Part shown: one piece after another, positions 1-32,344 of the stretch
Position numbering within the stretch: the stretch's first letter is position 1
Layout of the letters: the number at the start of each line of letters is the position of its first letter
Assembly: GCF_048128805.1 (NCBI RefSeq)
Contig: NC_135998.1
Coordinates: forward strand, 24,949,396-25,013,395
Direction: 5' to 3'
Length of the DNA: 64,000 nucleotides
DNA from: Centroberyx gerrardi
Lineage: Eukaryota; Chordata; Actinopteri; Beryciformes; Berycidae
Program-made: the position numbers and the translations under genes
Notes under the pieces: model-generated
The model's input: only the letters and a program-made list of their open reading frames with translations
Told to the model about the DNA's origin: nothing
Databases searched by the model: none

Positions 1-1245
1 GGGAAAAACTCATGAATTTAGCAATAAAAGCTTAATTTATTAAATACTGGACATCATTTTTTATTTCAGTATAAGTTTGCTTCGGTGGACCTCTGTGTTC
101 CTGAATAGTTTATGACTATGAGGATTGTATCATTCTTTTTATTGCAAAAAAAACCACACTTTTTAATCCATAATCTACAGTCACTTATTTGTATTTTAAT
201 TACAATTAGCAACCAGTAATTATTATTCCTTTTATTGTGAAGCCCTGTTTACACAGCTTTAAAAATGCCATTATGGGGCAGGGATACATTGCACCATGAT
301 CACTTTCTACAGATGTTTATCACAGACTATTCCTATCTAATCCTATTGTTTTCTCATTTGTGGAGTACTTTGTAACACTTAAAAATGCTGTATAAGTAAA
401 TTAGTATGAATTTGAAGGTGCTCAAATAATTAAATGTGACGCTTCACAAAAACACATTGTCATGGCTGTTTTTAACGTAAAAGCAGAGGTTCAACTTGCT
501 TAAAAGTGAAGGCAAAATGTTTGTCATGATTTTTATTTAATATAATTTTTTTCCCTGACCCCTGTTGCTTACTTTATCAAACAATGAAAGTCCGCACACT
601 GTAGCTCCCTTTTGTTGCTTTATTTGCACCGCAAAGTCAGTGACGTTTCGAGCACACTGCTCTTCTTCAGACTTGAAAAAAGGTATACAGTCGCCACCTT
701 AAATAGACCAAGCAATTAGTCAGATCAGACCACCTGGGGTAAGTCACATGGTGTGGTGAAGTTCACCATCAAAGTGCAATCATATATCATATCTATATAC
801 ACATAAGAAACAAAAACAACAACACAAAGATATACTAATCATAATAGTCGTACACATATCAAAAATAAACATATTTACACTATCCATAGAATAATAGAAC
901 ATCCCCTATGCACAAGTGGAAAAACATCAGGCACATAGCCATCATACACTCAATTGAAGCCAGGTAGTAGTAGTAGGCGCTAGTAGAGGCGCTAGTAGAG
1001 GCGCCTCTATACTCTAATACTATAATACTATAATAAATTGCTTACTTCACACTGAACACAGGCCCAGGAAGCCTCAAAGTTGATAAACCCACCAGACATG
1101 TATCAGTGACACCATAACAATGAACTTCAATACACTGCTTAGACATTAGCTTTAGTATAAATTTAAGACAGTCAGTTAGGGTTAGGTACCTAGCTAGGAT
1201 GCACATGATGGTCCCTAACTCTCTCTTGCTTCTTCCTCCCCTCAG
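1..1245. other. slc4a4 intron, left window edge
   Basis: No coding exon is seen. It holds the retroposon tail at 566-690 and a short GGCGCTAGTAGAG tandem repeat at about 967-1010. The NBCe1-A specific first exon was looked for and not found. Confidence 0.7.
566..690 (-). mobile_element. Retroposon tail related to the insert at 29181-29328
   Basis: On the - strand this reads CTGAAGAAGAGCAGTGTGCT, then CGAAACGTCACTG, then a GCAAATAAAG signal at 624-619, then GTGCGGACTTTC. The order of elements (CTGAAGAAG, CGAAACRT, AATAAAG, GTGC-GGA) is the same as in the 29.2 kb insert. Boundaries are approximate. Confidence 0.5.
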
Positions 1246-21792
<20,547 letters not shown>

Positions 21793-24390
21793 ATGCATTA
21801 TCCAAAGCTCCAACAGAACCAGCAATACCTGCACAACATAACAAAACCCCACAAACATAATCAGCCTCTTTTATACGATAGTACCGCTTCATAGCTGTAT
21901 TTTTAATCTCCCTCACAAGTTGAACTGCTGGAATTATTTGTTTTAAAATTGAAACACACTGGTGGTACTGAATTTGGATGAATGGTTGGGTTGGGGCACA
22001 GGATATGTTTGATAATTCTTCATCTGCGTGACTTCTTGCAGAAAACAAAAGGGCTTCCCAAGGCCATCTGTATGCAGGCGGTATTGGACATTAATTCCTT
22101 ATTCATGGACCTATTCATAATTTATCAAACATCGAGCTAAAGCCGTATATTCATAAATCGTATCCAGAAGATAATTTAAGAATGTGTATTCAGCAGTGTT
22201 TCAGGCTGTGCTGTTACAGATGGGTAAATCCATCCAGACCAGAGTAACTTCTTTGGAAAGGTTTTTATTTTGCTTTATACATATCAAGAGTTGTTCCCTG
22301 TTTTTATATGTTTTGCAAAACACAACAAATTTAACCAGCCTCTTTTATGATAGTACTGTTTTATAGTAGTCTTTTTAATGGAGGATTTAAATTTTAACTA
22401 CTGGAATTATTTGCTTAAAAATGGAAACATATTGGAGGTGCTGAATTTGGATGAGGTGTTTGGGGGTGTGAGCACAGGGGAAGTGCTTGACGATTCCCCA
22501 TTTATTTATAGTGAACAAAAGGGCTTCTCAAGGTCATCTGTATGCAATCATTATTCAAAATGAATTTCTTATTCATGGGCATATTAATAATTCATCAAAC
22601 ATCCAGCTAAAGCTATATATTCATAAAACATGTCCAGGAGATAATTTAAGAATACATCTTAACAATGTTTCAGGCTGTGAAGTTACAGATGAGTTAACAC
22701 CGTCCAGACTAGAACAAATTTTTGTTTTTGTTTTCCTTTATCAAACTCATCAAGTGTTGTCCCCCCGGTTTCCCATTACCTGTATTATATTTAAAGTCTC
22801 AGCAAATTGATTTGCTGTTCGAGTCTTAATTATGGGTTGACCATTTGACTTCCCAATGTGTGCAAATTTGTGGATATTCTTTGTGGTTTGTATCCATCCA
22901 GCTATCTTTCCCTGTTTTAGGGAAAAATACATGTATTGTACCTGTATGTAGCTCTACCTCTTATTTTATGTAGGTGCCAGGCATTATACATTGAACGCAT
23001 TTATTGTGCAATTATTTGTGATCAAACACTGATTTATTTTCTGAAGGGGCACAGCATAGGATCTCTAAATCTTCACTTTCTGAGTTCCTTTTGCTCTGTG
23101 ACACTTAAGAATTTTTGTTTTTTGTCATTATGCAATAATGATGGTGTACAATTTTGCAGAGTTTTAAAGGGTAATTCCACCAAAATTACATTTTAGGTTT
23201 TTCCTTAAACAAATTATATTTTCCTAACGTCCCTAAAATGAAAGTTATTTTAGTTATTAGCTCTCTAGATACGAGGAAAATTGCATTTACTGAGATTATT
23301 GAAAGATTGTTGTACAGACAGTCATGTTACTATACCAATAAAACATCTTCATTTTTTATAATTGCAGATGTTTTACTATAGGTATGTGAAAGTGACGGTC
23401 CTTAAAAAAATTTTTTTCAAGCAATGCAGTTTGATGTTGTTGTTTGCTTGACCTTGATCTCAACCTAAAAGTCTATTTTAGTTGAATTTTCCTTTAAAAT
23501 GTGATCAAAATTAAAAGCCATTAATGTGAGAATTTTGCAGTCATGGATGAGCAAATTTTTGTTAACTTTTTGTAACTATGTAATCTAGTATGTGTTTTTT
23601 ATGCAAATCAACAAAGAATCACTGTGAGGCAACGCAATATTGGATTGTGTCTTCCACTCCTGGAAGGACTGCTGCTTCGTAGTGCACATCCCGAGGCTAA
23701 CGAGTGTCTGCTCAACAGCATTTCACTTTAGAAAAATGGCATTTTGCTGATACAATATCTTATGAATCCCAAATGGTGACAGTTCAGTTCAGTGAGGCAG
23801 TAAAATGCACCAGGCTTTAATTTTGCTTGATGGTTCAGATGGCTTTATTGATCATGCTTTTCCAGCTGATTGCAGTATACAAGTAGCTTAAAGATCAATT
23901 TAGGATATTGTTAATGAATATCTGAATTGTAACCTGTGAATGTAATTCATCTCAATCATTTGAAATTAAGATTTGTTATTCCATATATGATTGAAGAAAA
24001 GGACATGCACAATCAATGCTGTTTTGTTCATGATTTGTAGTGCAAATAAACAAGGGTTTTTTAATTAATGCTTTCACAATCACAGTCAGTCAGTGTGAAA
24101 CTCAAGACTGTCAAGATAGCTTTAAACCAAAAACACTGTAGTCTTCCATGTTCTGTTTTTGGTTACCTGTGTGTTCTCTGTATATCTTGACTTCCTTTTT
24201 CTGGATATGATTCCACAATTAATGTAATTATTTTGATGTTCTGACTTTGAAACCATTTTCTACAAGCATCTTATATGCTCAATAACCACAATTTACTCAG
24301 CAAAGAAGCAGATGTCAATGCTTTGGAAATGGTATACTTTTATTGAGTAGAGATTTTTTTTTTTTTTTTTTTGAATGAGAACAATAAAAT
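21793..24390 (+). other. slc4a4: slc4a4 3' untranslated region with several poly(A) signals
   Basis: AT-rich sequence without a coding frame follows the C-type stop. AATAAA hexamers occur at 23337-23342, 24045-24050, 24383-24388 and 24489-24494. The cluster at 24.0-24.5 kb is the likely distal end. The first 980 bases contain an old tandem duplication, listed separately. The end point is an estimate. Confidence 0.6.
21846..22785 (+). repeat. Ancient tandem duplication (~474-base period) inside the slc4a4 3' UTR
   Basis: Two units of about 470 bases, roughly 21846-22319 and 22320-22785, share ordered blocks. These include CAGCCTCTTTTAT (21862 and 22336), CTGAATTTGGATGA, AAAAGGGCTTC, ATCTGTATGCA, ATTCATAA and AGATAATTTAAGAAT. 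They end near GTTTCAGGCTGTG...GTTACAGATG and CATCAAG/TCAAGAG. The copies are clearly diverged, so the duplication is old. Confidence 0.8.
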
Positions 24391-27300
24391 CATTGAAACT
24401 ATTCTTAAATACCTGGGTTTTTGTTTAATCAATATAAATGATTGAATGAATTGGGCCTATGCTGCTCAAAGATGATTTGTCTTTTTTCAATAAAATTGCC
24501 ATCTTGAAATTAATTCATTTCGAGGATGTATTGCGATGTCTAACTTGTATTTTCTTATGTAAATTTGAAGTGATTGATAAAAATACAACACAGAGAATAG
24601 ATGTAGCCTTTCCAAATAGAAACAGTTTGCTTATCTTCTGAATGCATATACAAGGATACAGGTCAGTTATCAAGTCCCATTTTTATTTTTCATAGACTTA
24701 TTTTTCATACTTTAAAGGTATTTGATGAGATTTATTGGCTGATGGTTGGGGAGATGTTGATGACAGGTGGTGTGCACATGTCTTTTGAGGGGATGAGCCA
24801 AGTCATGGGCCATAGACATTACCACAGCCTACTACAGTATATTTGCTGGGTCTCACAGCAAAGATAAGAAATGAAGGCTGCATAGTTTCCGTGATCACAG
24901 GACTCCAGTCAGCTGTAATGAAGCTAATTGGCTCATTACTATGAGTCACTGTGGCCTTGTCATCATTGCCAAGAGACAAGAATCTGTGATAATTGACCTT
25001 TCTTTTGGTCTGGAAGAGAACATCAATGGTTTTCACTGACATCTGCTCAAGTAAGTGTTATTGGATATAAGTGTTGCCTGAGTGACTGAATGTGAGCAAT
25101 GCCATGACTGCCAAAGCTTGGGATGGGATAAACTGACTGACTTTGGTGAGTCCATAACCACATCCTGAACCTCTTGCATGCACTCATCACATAATAGCAG
25201 GTACTTCTCAGACCCCAGTAATGGATCCAAGAGATTTGCAACATTACACTACTCTGCTCAATGCTGTGACATTCTTTCATCATTTTTAAATGGAGGTGCT
25301 TTTGCATACTGTAATTTAAAAATTGCATGTTAACAAAAGTAAATACAACAAAGGTTTACTCATCTATTTGAGTTTAGGCTATATTTAAACAGCATACTGA
25401 CTAATAGCTGTTGTATGTGGCAGCGAGGCTGTGTGTAAAGTAGTGTGTTTTGTGAGTTGACCCTTGTTCAGATGGTGTTGAAAAATCCCAAACTGTTAGA
25501 TTAGATATATTTGGCACAAGGGGGCAGTATCAAGTCATTCTGAATGGAGGAGATGAAGCATTGGACATGGACAGGTAGGACGAATAAATATATCTAGGCT
25601 CTCTTTACAGAAGCCCTCAAATGTTTCAGTCACAAAAGGCAAAACAGAACTTTGAAATGAATGGAAATTATTTTTAAGGTGCATCTTTAACAACATAGTA
25701 AATACAATATGTCCAAGGCTCTGTACTGACTATGGTCATGTTGACTATTGTTTAATAACAAATGCCAAATCAGAGGTTTTAGAATATTTCATGGTCCAAG
25801 GACAAAATTTAGCTATAGCAAGCGTATCAATCACTTAGGGTTCCAAATAGCCCGGGGGCCCCAATATAGAGAGATATCACAGCTCTATATGTCCTATTTG
25901 TGATTTGATTGTCCAAGTCCTAAGAGCCAAATTTGCACGGTCTATAGAAAGATTTGAAACTTTCTATTAGAAACATTTGCAGGCTCTTTGCTATAAACTA
26001 GGCCCAAACTAAGCCTTAGGCTACCTCATGAGTCTAGCCAGGTAAGTGATGATTCCCCCATAGGATAAATGTAAAAATAAAAATGTGTTATCAAGTTCAT
26101 CCAGCTAACTGCTTTAGCGTTCAATAACTGCCAGAGCAGTTGTTGGCACTCAACACATCCATCCATCCCCTCCCTCCTTTTACATGGTCTCCAAGGTTCA
26201 TAACAATGGACTGTGATTATCTGTCCAGACTGTGCCGAGTGTGTCATTTCTCAGTGGAGAGAGGAGCCATTAGTGTGTTTTCCCTCTGGGTGTCAGAGGC
26301 AGTTCAGCAAGATCATACTGTCAGCTTTTTCACAACAAAATGTCTGTCGCTAGGCCAAATTCATCATCCATAACCGAGGCAATCATAGATTGGTTACCGG
26401 CAGTGTCACAGTTAATAAAACCAATCTATCTTCATGACTTAGCTTTGGTTACTGTCTATCCCTCACTCTGCACTTTATGGTGGTGTCTGTATCAGCGTTC
26501 CTCTGAGTCCCATGCAATGAACTTATAATGTTAAAGCATCCTTGTTGTTGCAGTTCTTGCATAGTAAGCATCTTGTGTATGCCTGTGTGAGGACTCAGTG
26601 CTATACATGATCAAGAAAAGTTTCTTGGAGGCATCAGGAAAGCAGATCAGTCTGTCCAGCTCAGGGTTAATGGCCTGGCTTAGAGAAACATAGAAACATG
26701 TGTTCTCTCAAATGAATGTGTACCATTCAAATAAGGCAAAGAATACATCGTGAAAACACTTATTAAAATCAGTTCTCATGGGGAGCTAACAAGAAGAGGG
26801 GCAGGGAAATTGGTAGACAATTTAATGATGAGGTAGACAGAGCAGAAAACCATGCTGAAACTAATTCTCTTTTGGACTCACAAAGCCCATAATTATTGTT
26901 CCATTTAAACCTTGAGCGGAGGAAGTCATGGTTATTAGCCAATGATTTTCATAGTGATTTTTTGGTTGTATTATTGTCTGTGTTCCTAATATATTTCTGT
27001 TTATAAAGCTGTAGAGTGCATATATTGCAGATTTTGATAAAAGGCTGGTTTACACACTTCAAAGGATGCTGCAATACTGGATATGGACAGTGAGGGGGCT
27101 GTTAGAGACAGGAAGAGGGTATGTGATGTCCAGTGTGTTCGTGTGTTGCCTGCATTTCTTCGGAGGGAGATGTTCACCATAGTGGGTAATTGGTCCAGGT
27201 AGTAAGGAGTGGATTTTGGTGAAACCTGGGAGTGAAATTAGGGTTTTTGGGCAGCAGAACCAGAGAGACTATAGGAGACGGAGGGATGCTGCTCCTCAAT

Positions 27301-28159
27301 TAGCTAAACTTAAGTTAGCTTACCGTGAGTCAAGATATCAGGCAAGCCAGTGCTGCTAGCCACCCTGTTTGTTATTTTCCGGGGACACCTCCATCTCCGG
27401 GTTGTCTGTTGTATCTGCAGCAGAAAATAAATCCGGGCTTTCCGGAGCCCAGAAGGAATCCTCATCTCTCTCCTTCCTTCCTGACTAACAGTGCTACAAT
27501 AGGCCTACGATTGTATCCATATTGTATTTTAGTTGAGAAGGCCCACTGGCCATGTGGATTATTTCTGTCAACAAACTCAAGGCATTATTTATCTATGACA
27601 AGCGTATACCTTAGCTACAATGAGATCAACAGGTATTTGGATAGTAACACATTGTTATGTTTTAGTTCAACGGTCTTATTACGTTGGATGTGAAATTATA
27701 CAATGACTGTAGGGTCAACATGCAGACTGTTTTATTCATTCTTTCAGCACAGCATAAAAATGTTGAGTTGAGGACACAGTGACTCAGTAAAAGGATGTGC
27801 TTTTATTTAGCTGTGCAGCAAGCTACGAACTACCTTGCTACCACTGAATATTACTTTATGCTCTAAGAAATATGTACCTTTTGGTGTTAAATATTTAAAA
27901 ACATAGAAAGTAGGCTACATAGCAGTTTTACCAGATGCTATCTATCTTAAATCTTTATGCTTAATATCTCATAACTGTTCTCTAGATAGAACATTATCAT
28001 AACAAGCTCACAAACAGTCAATTTTAGCTTATCAAGTTGATATAATGTTCCCAAAACAATTCATAACATCAAATGCATTAATTTGCTAAATCTATTATGC
28101 ACATTTGTGAATAGCTGTGTACAACTATGGATAACTGAGAATCTCCAATCCACCTGACT

Positions 28160-28330
28160 TGCATGTGTTTGGATTGTGGGAGGAAACCGGAGCTCGGAGC
28201 ACCTGGAGAAAACGTACGCCAAAACACAAAGAGAACCTGCAAACTCCACACAAGAAGGACTAGGAAACAAAACCAGGTCCTTTTCACTGTGAGGCCACTG
28301 AACCACTGCACTGCTCCTGCCTGCTTTAAT
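28160..28330 (+). repeat. Teleost interspersed repeat (LINE-tail type)
   Basis: The segment TGGGAGGAAACCGGAGC, GAGAACCTGCAAACTCCACA and CACTGTGAGGCCACTGAACC follows the very common fish repeat containing ACCTGCAAACTCCACACAGA and AACCACTGC. Boundaries and exact family are uncertain. Confidence 0.55.
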
Positions 28331-28559
28331 TGGATGATATTTTTAGGGACATCAAATGAACAGGTTAACAAATACAACTACTTGAGAAGTCAGTCGTGTG
28401 AAGTCCAAGTGGCGAACCACAACTCATGGGATATCAGTACCACGGTAACTGTGAGGAATGGCCAAGGCTTAATGAAAGGTGGGAATGGGAATCTGTTTTT
28501 TTTTCCCAATCCCCTTTCTCCCCCAAATCCCCAATTCTCTTTTTATTATCTTTTGATCC

Positions 28560-28690
28560 TCTATGGTGCACAGGGTCAGGCAGGTTGCAGTGCCCCTGGA
28601 ACAAGTGGGGGTTCAATATCTTGCCCAAGGATACTTTGACAGGTCAGGCCACACTGGGAAGTGAACATGGGCCCTGCAGTTGATGGACAA
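28560..28690 (+). repeat. Teleost interspersed repeat fragment
   Basis: GGTTGCAGTGCCCCTGGAAC, GGGGTTCAATATCTTGCCCA and GGATACTTTGACAGG match the widespread fish block (GGGGTTAAGTGCCTTGCCCA...GACAGG...GAACC). It is a degraded copy just left of the Pao-like relic. Confidence 0.45.
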
Positions 28691-28699
28691 ATTCACTAA

Positions 28700-30920
28700 C
28701 TGAAAATGACATTAAACAGTCTGAAAGGAACAATTGAGAAACTATTTAAAATTGAGCTTATGAGGATGAAAGATTTGGAGTTTCTGAAAAAAAGAGATCA
28801 GGTTCAGAACCAAAGATGTCTAGGCGACAGCAAGAAACTGAATAACTAGTGCAGGAGAGAAGGCACATCAAAAAGCAATATATAGAGGTGTCAGACGTTT
28901 AGAAAGAAGGTATCAGTCTGCAAGCAAACTTAAAGAATCCTTTAATAACATTGAGGAGGGCAGAGGATCTTAGGAATGAAAAAATGAGACATAGGAAGGC
29001 ATTTTACAAGGACAACTTTAAATGTGTCAATTCACTCTTTGCCAAGGAGAATAGCAATAGTCTCAAAGCAGCAAAGCAGGAGCTAGAAACTCACCAAGGG
29101 AAAACAGGCAGGAGGCTGGAGGGCATTGACAATACATGGTGGTGGAGAAACAGCAAAAGACTGAAGACATGCTAGAGCAGCTACATACAGAAGGACAATC
29201 CAGGCACTCCAAATATAGAAATAAAATCACGAGGAAGAAAAAAATCTTAAAAAGCCTTTATTGTAGTGGCTAAATCATTAAAAAAGCCAACATGTTTCGA
29301 TCACTATAGGTCTTCTTCAGGGCTTTAAACATGCTAGAGCAGATTCAAATGCTGGAGATCCATAGCCTCCAGGAGTTTGTCAGTAAGCGTAGCTGCTGCC
29401 AAAACTCAGGCCAAGCTGGAGGCTGCTCGTGCTATAGAGCTGATTTCCTCAAGAAAGAGCCTGAAGTCATGATTGAAAAGGCTCAACATAAAATCACAAA
29501 GGCTTGCATGGAAGCAGCTTTAGCAGCTCTACAGCAAGAGAGAGAAAGGTAGCTGCAGCTGTTGCTGAGACTAAAGATCTGGAGGCAGCAGCAGAGAGTG
29601 AGCGAGGAGTGAGGAATTCTACCACAGAAGACCTATCAGAACGTACCTGAAACTACATTGAGTGCCAGTGACTCCTCCAGGGGTTGAGCCATACCCACAG
29701 AGGCTATTGTCCAAGCAGAGACCTGAAACACCATTCAGGTGGCATCGCTCTTTTAGAAACAAGCCTCTTGAAGTGCGTAAAGCTTTCCTTAGAGAAAATG
29801 GTGTCTGCTTTAGATGCTGCTCTAGTACTATTAATCTGACAAAGAAGGCAAGGCAGACATCAAGTGTAACGACTGTGGCAGTCTTGCATCTAAGACTACC
29901 CCCTGCAACATTAACTGAGCATGGCGGGGGTGGAGATGCCGAAGTACGCCAACCTGCAGTCACCTCAAAATGCATTGAAGTCTGTGTAGAGGGAAAAGGC
30001 CTGATGTCCTACTCCAAGATCTGCCTGGTAAAGATCTACCAGCCAGAGGACCAGCCAGAGAAGGCAAACAAGGTCTTTGTGACTTGCCATCTGAATTTTT
30101 CAAGTTGTTCTGCATCAAAGGATCACGCTCTTCACACCTGTGCCAGTGTGGCTGAGACATTTGGAGGACATGTGGAGTTCTTAGATGGAACAGTGAAGGT
30201 GACATTGTCAACATTGATGGAGTGCAACAACATGCCAGATGACAGGGCTGAAATGAAACAAGACCTTTATACATATATGTCAGTAAGAGAGTGCAGCGTA
30301 CCAGCCGCTCGCTCAGTGCCAGCAGCCCTGTTGCGCACAACCACGCGGCTCACAGGACCTGCATTCCTGTCACAAATGGAAAAAGCACCAGCTTCGGGAG
30401 AGGAACTGTTCAACCTTATCAAGCCATACTCAGATGTAGAGGGTCATTGTTATTCCACCGATCTCTCCACAAGTCTTAACTCAGATCTCATTGTTTCGAG
30501 CGATTCGCTTCTCAGAAGTCACTGGTGAGAGCCACATCATCTCTAATCCGTACCGCCCACACCTACAAAATGACAGATTATCAAGATGGAAACTGCAGAT
30601 CATGGCACCACTGCACTAAGCCTTGCACAATGGAGCTGATATAAGCAGCTGCTGTCATTAAGTATGTAAAGAGAGCAGCTGACCCAGATTCACCTTTCCT
30701 TTTGACACCAGCCATGCTTCTTACCCAGGAAGCCTGTATCCCTCTCCCCCCTCCAGTTGACTTTAGGGACTCAGACGTATACAGACGACAATGGAAGCAG
30801 GTGCAGCACTTTGCCAACACATTCTGGAACAATTGGACACATTATTATATTGCAACACTTTATACCTGCAGCAAAAGGCAAGGTGATTGTCAAAACCTGA
30901 AAGAGGGTGATCTGAGCTGA
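28700..30920 (+). mobile_element. Decayed BEL/Pao-like LTR retrotransposon (gag and fragments of pol)
   Basis: Fragments in order. 28950-29175 and 29331-29610 are lysine- and alanine-rich gag-like helices (EAALAALQQERER, VAETKDLEAAAESE). 29662-30290 holds the gag C-terminal basic segment, with a CCHC-type knuckle remnant (FLRENGVCFRCCSST) and a protease-like part (TSKCIEVC, SKICLVKIY, TLMECNNMPDDRAEM). 30690-30920 is an integrase C-terminal remnant (LLTPAMLLTQEACIPLPPPV, RRQWKQVQHFANTFW). The reading frames shift between pieces and stops interrupt them. Reverse transcriptase and RNase H are absent, and no LTRs are recognised. The family call rests on remembered teleost Pao elements. Confidence 0.72.
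29167..29342 (-). mobile_element. Short retroposon inserted in the Pao-like gag, with 14-bp target-site duplication
   Basis: The 14-mer ACATGCTAGAGCAG occurs at 29167-29180 and again at 29329-29342, flanking a 148-bp insert (29181-29328). Read on the - strand the insert has CTGAAGAAGACC, then GATCGAAACATG, then AATAAAG at 29262-29256. This looks like a 5'-truncated LINE tail or SINE placed by target-primed reverse transcription. The exact family is not identified. Confidence 0.7.
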
Positions 30921-31457
30921 GGAAATGTCAGCTACTATTATTAACTACCTGGACTTACAGTTGGATGGAGACTTGAGTGGAAGCAGCATGGGCATGCATG
31001 TTATAGGGAAGGTTACTGTCAAGACTAACCTATTTGCCATAAAGGCAAAACTGATAGTGATTATATAGAGCTTCTGGTGTCCACAATGGCAGCAAGCCAT
31101 TTTGACTATGAAATTTCACCATGGTACTGGGTTCTATCTCAGCAGCTAAAGAGTAAGCTCTGGAGCACTTATATTGTGAGCACTCACTTTAGAAGAAATG
31201 GCTTTGAAAGGCTTAGTCTGGCTTCTGGCTTGTGGTAGTTATAGTTAGCCAATCAAAATTCATCTTGGCACATAGGTTCATCAAAACTGCTGCCCTTACA
31301 TACAGGAGTAACTATTTCCCCCTTGTTAAAGATTGGCACATTTATATCACCAGATCCATGTTAGCTTATATGTGTTCTGATTGATTTAACTGTTGGTTGG
31401 GAAATGCCCTTTCATTTATCCCACTGCTATAATAAAATATGTAGCCTCTTGTGCCTA

Positions 31458-31630
31458 TTCATAGTATTCCCATGATGTTACATGCATTTCCTACCAATAT
31501 GACGCTTTACAATACACACAGCTCATTGGCTGTGTTTGTCATTTGATTGTAATCACCTGTTCATTTATTACAATCACCTGTTATTTTCCTACCAAGATGG
31601 CCGTGTGGTGATGTAACAGAATACTATGAA
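31458..31630. mobile_element. MITE copy 1, TA-flanked (Tc1/mariner-like)
   Basis: The 173-bp element has perfect 12-bp terminal inverted repeats (TTCATAGTATTC and its complement), flanked by TA at 31456-31457 and 31631-31632. Inside it are a second inverted pair (TGTTACAT near each end, TTTCCTACCA) and a direct repeat of CAATCACCTGTT. It has no coding capacity. Confidence 0.8.
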
Positions 31631-32053
31631 TATAAGCCATTTGTATTTTCCTATGGTCAGCAAATTTGATTTTTTATTTTTTTACTGCTTTAAGCTATCG
31701 ACTCACTTTCTGGTCTCATCAAATGGCGCTTTTCTTGATGCTTGTTTATATGGTACAGTGTATATGATAATGAGTGCACACCAAATTCCCATATGGCACA
31801 AGAAAGAGAGTTTGAATGAATTTCTTAAAAAATATCTCCTGGATAACTGCATTGTTACCATGCTTAAAGTTCTGACCTGTTTTTTGTGAATTATGATTAG
31901 AATTTTACTTGATTTAAGTGCAATTTCACACATCATTGTTCATTTACACTGCCTTGACATTTTGTCACAACAACCACAATGGAATTATGTCTTTTATTAC
32001 TACATCCACAATTATTTCATTAATGCTTTTCTGTGGTTATAACTTGCCCTACA

Positions 32054-32092
<39 letters not shown>

Positions 32093-32128
32093 ACACACAC
32101 ACACACACAGCCACACACACACACAAAC
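32054..32128 (+). repeat. (CA)n microsatellite upstream of the npffr2 candidate first exon
   Basis: A mostly uninterrupted CA repeat with a few TTA/GCC breaks, just before a pyrimidine-rich and GC-rich block. A second CA-rich stretch is at 32475-32530. Confidence 0.9.
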
Positions 32129-32149
32129 AGACAGACAATACCCTCCCCT

Positions 32150-32344
32150 CCTCCCTCCTTTTCCTCCCTGCTGCTCCCTGAATGCAGGATGCGGCGGGCG
32201 TCTGATCCGGGCGCTGGCGTGTGCTGAGGGACTCCACAAGGCGTGAGTGTTGTGGGTTGGCGTGAGTGGAGCTGGGGTCTCTGTGGGAAATATTCCAGAA
32301 AATGTCCTGACCAGAGCGAGCACAAGCCGGGCGACCTGCGATGG
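32150..32344 (+). other. npffr2: Candidate first exon of npffr2 (contributes ATG G)
   Basis: A GC- and CpG-rich block downstream of a CA microsatellite ends in ATG at 32341 followed by G and the donor GTAAGA at 32345. Splicing this to the acceptor at 35503 joins ATGG to ATCTCACTATGACC. That gives M-D-L-T-M-T-Q, in frame with the receptor. The start of this exon is not resolved. Without transcript data it remains a candidate; the receptor could equally start at the ATG at 35512. Confidence 0.4.

Larger units (their letters stand above)
24500..32050. other. Intergenic between slc4a4 and npffr2
   Basis: Apart from repeats and the Pao-like relic (28.1-31.6 kb) I see no gene. In human the GC (vitamin D-binding protein) gene lies in this interval; no albumin-family exon is visible here. 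Short open frames (for example 27325-27693) show no recognisable domain. Confidence 0.6.

Noticed and set aside
29662..30528. 288-codon open frame as a host gene
   Set aside because: Its content (knuckle remnant, TSKCIEVC, MECNNMPDD) is that of a Pao-like retroelement, and it sits between other fragments of the same element.
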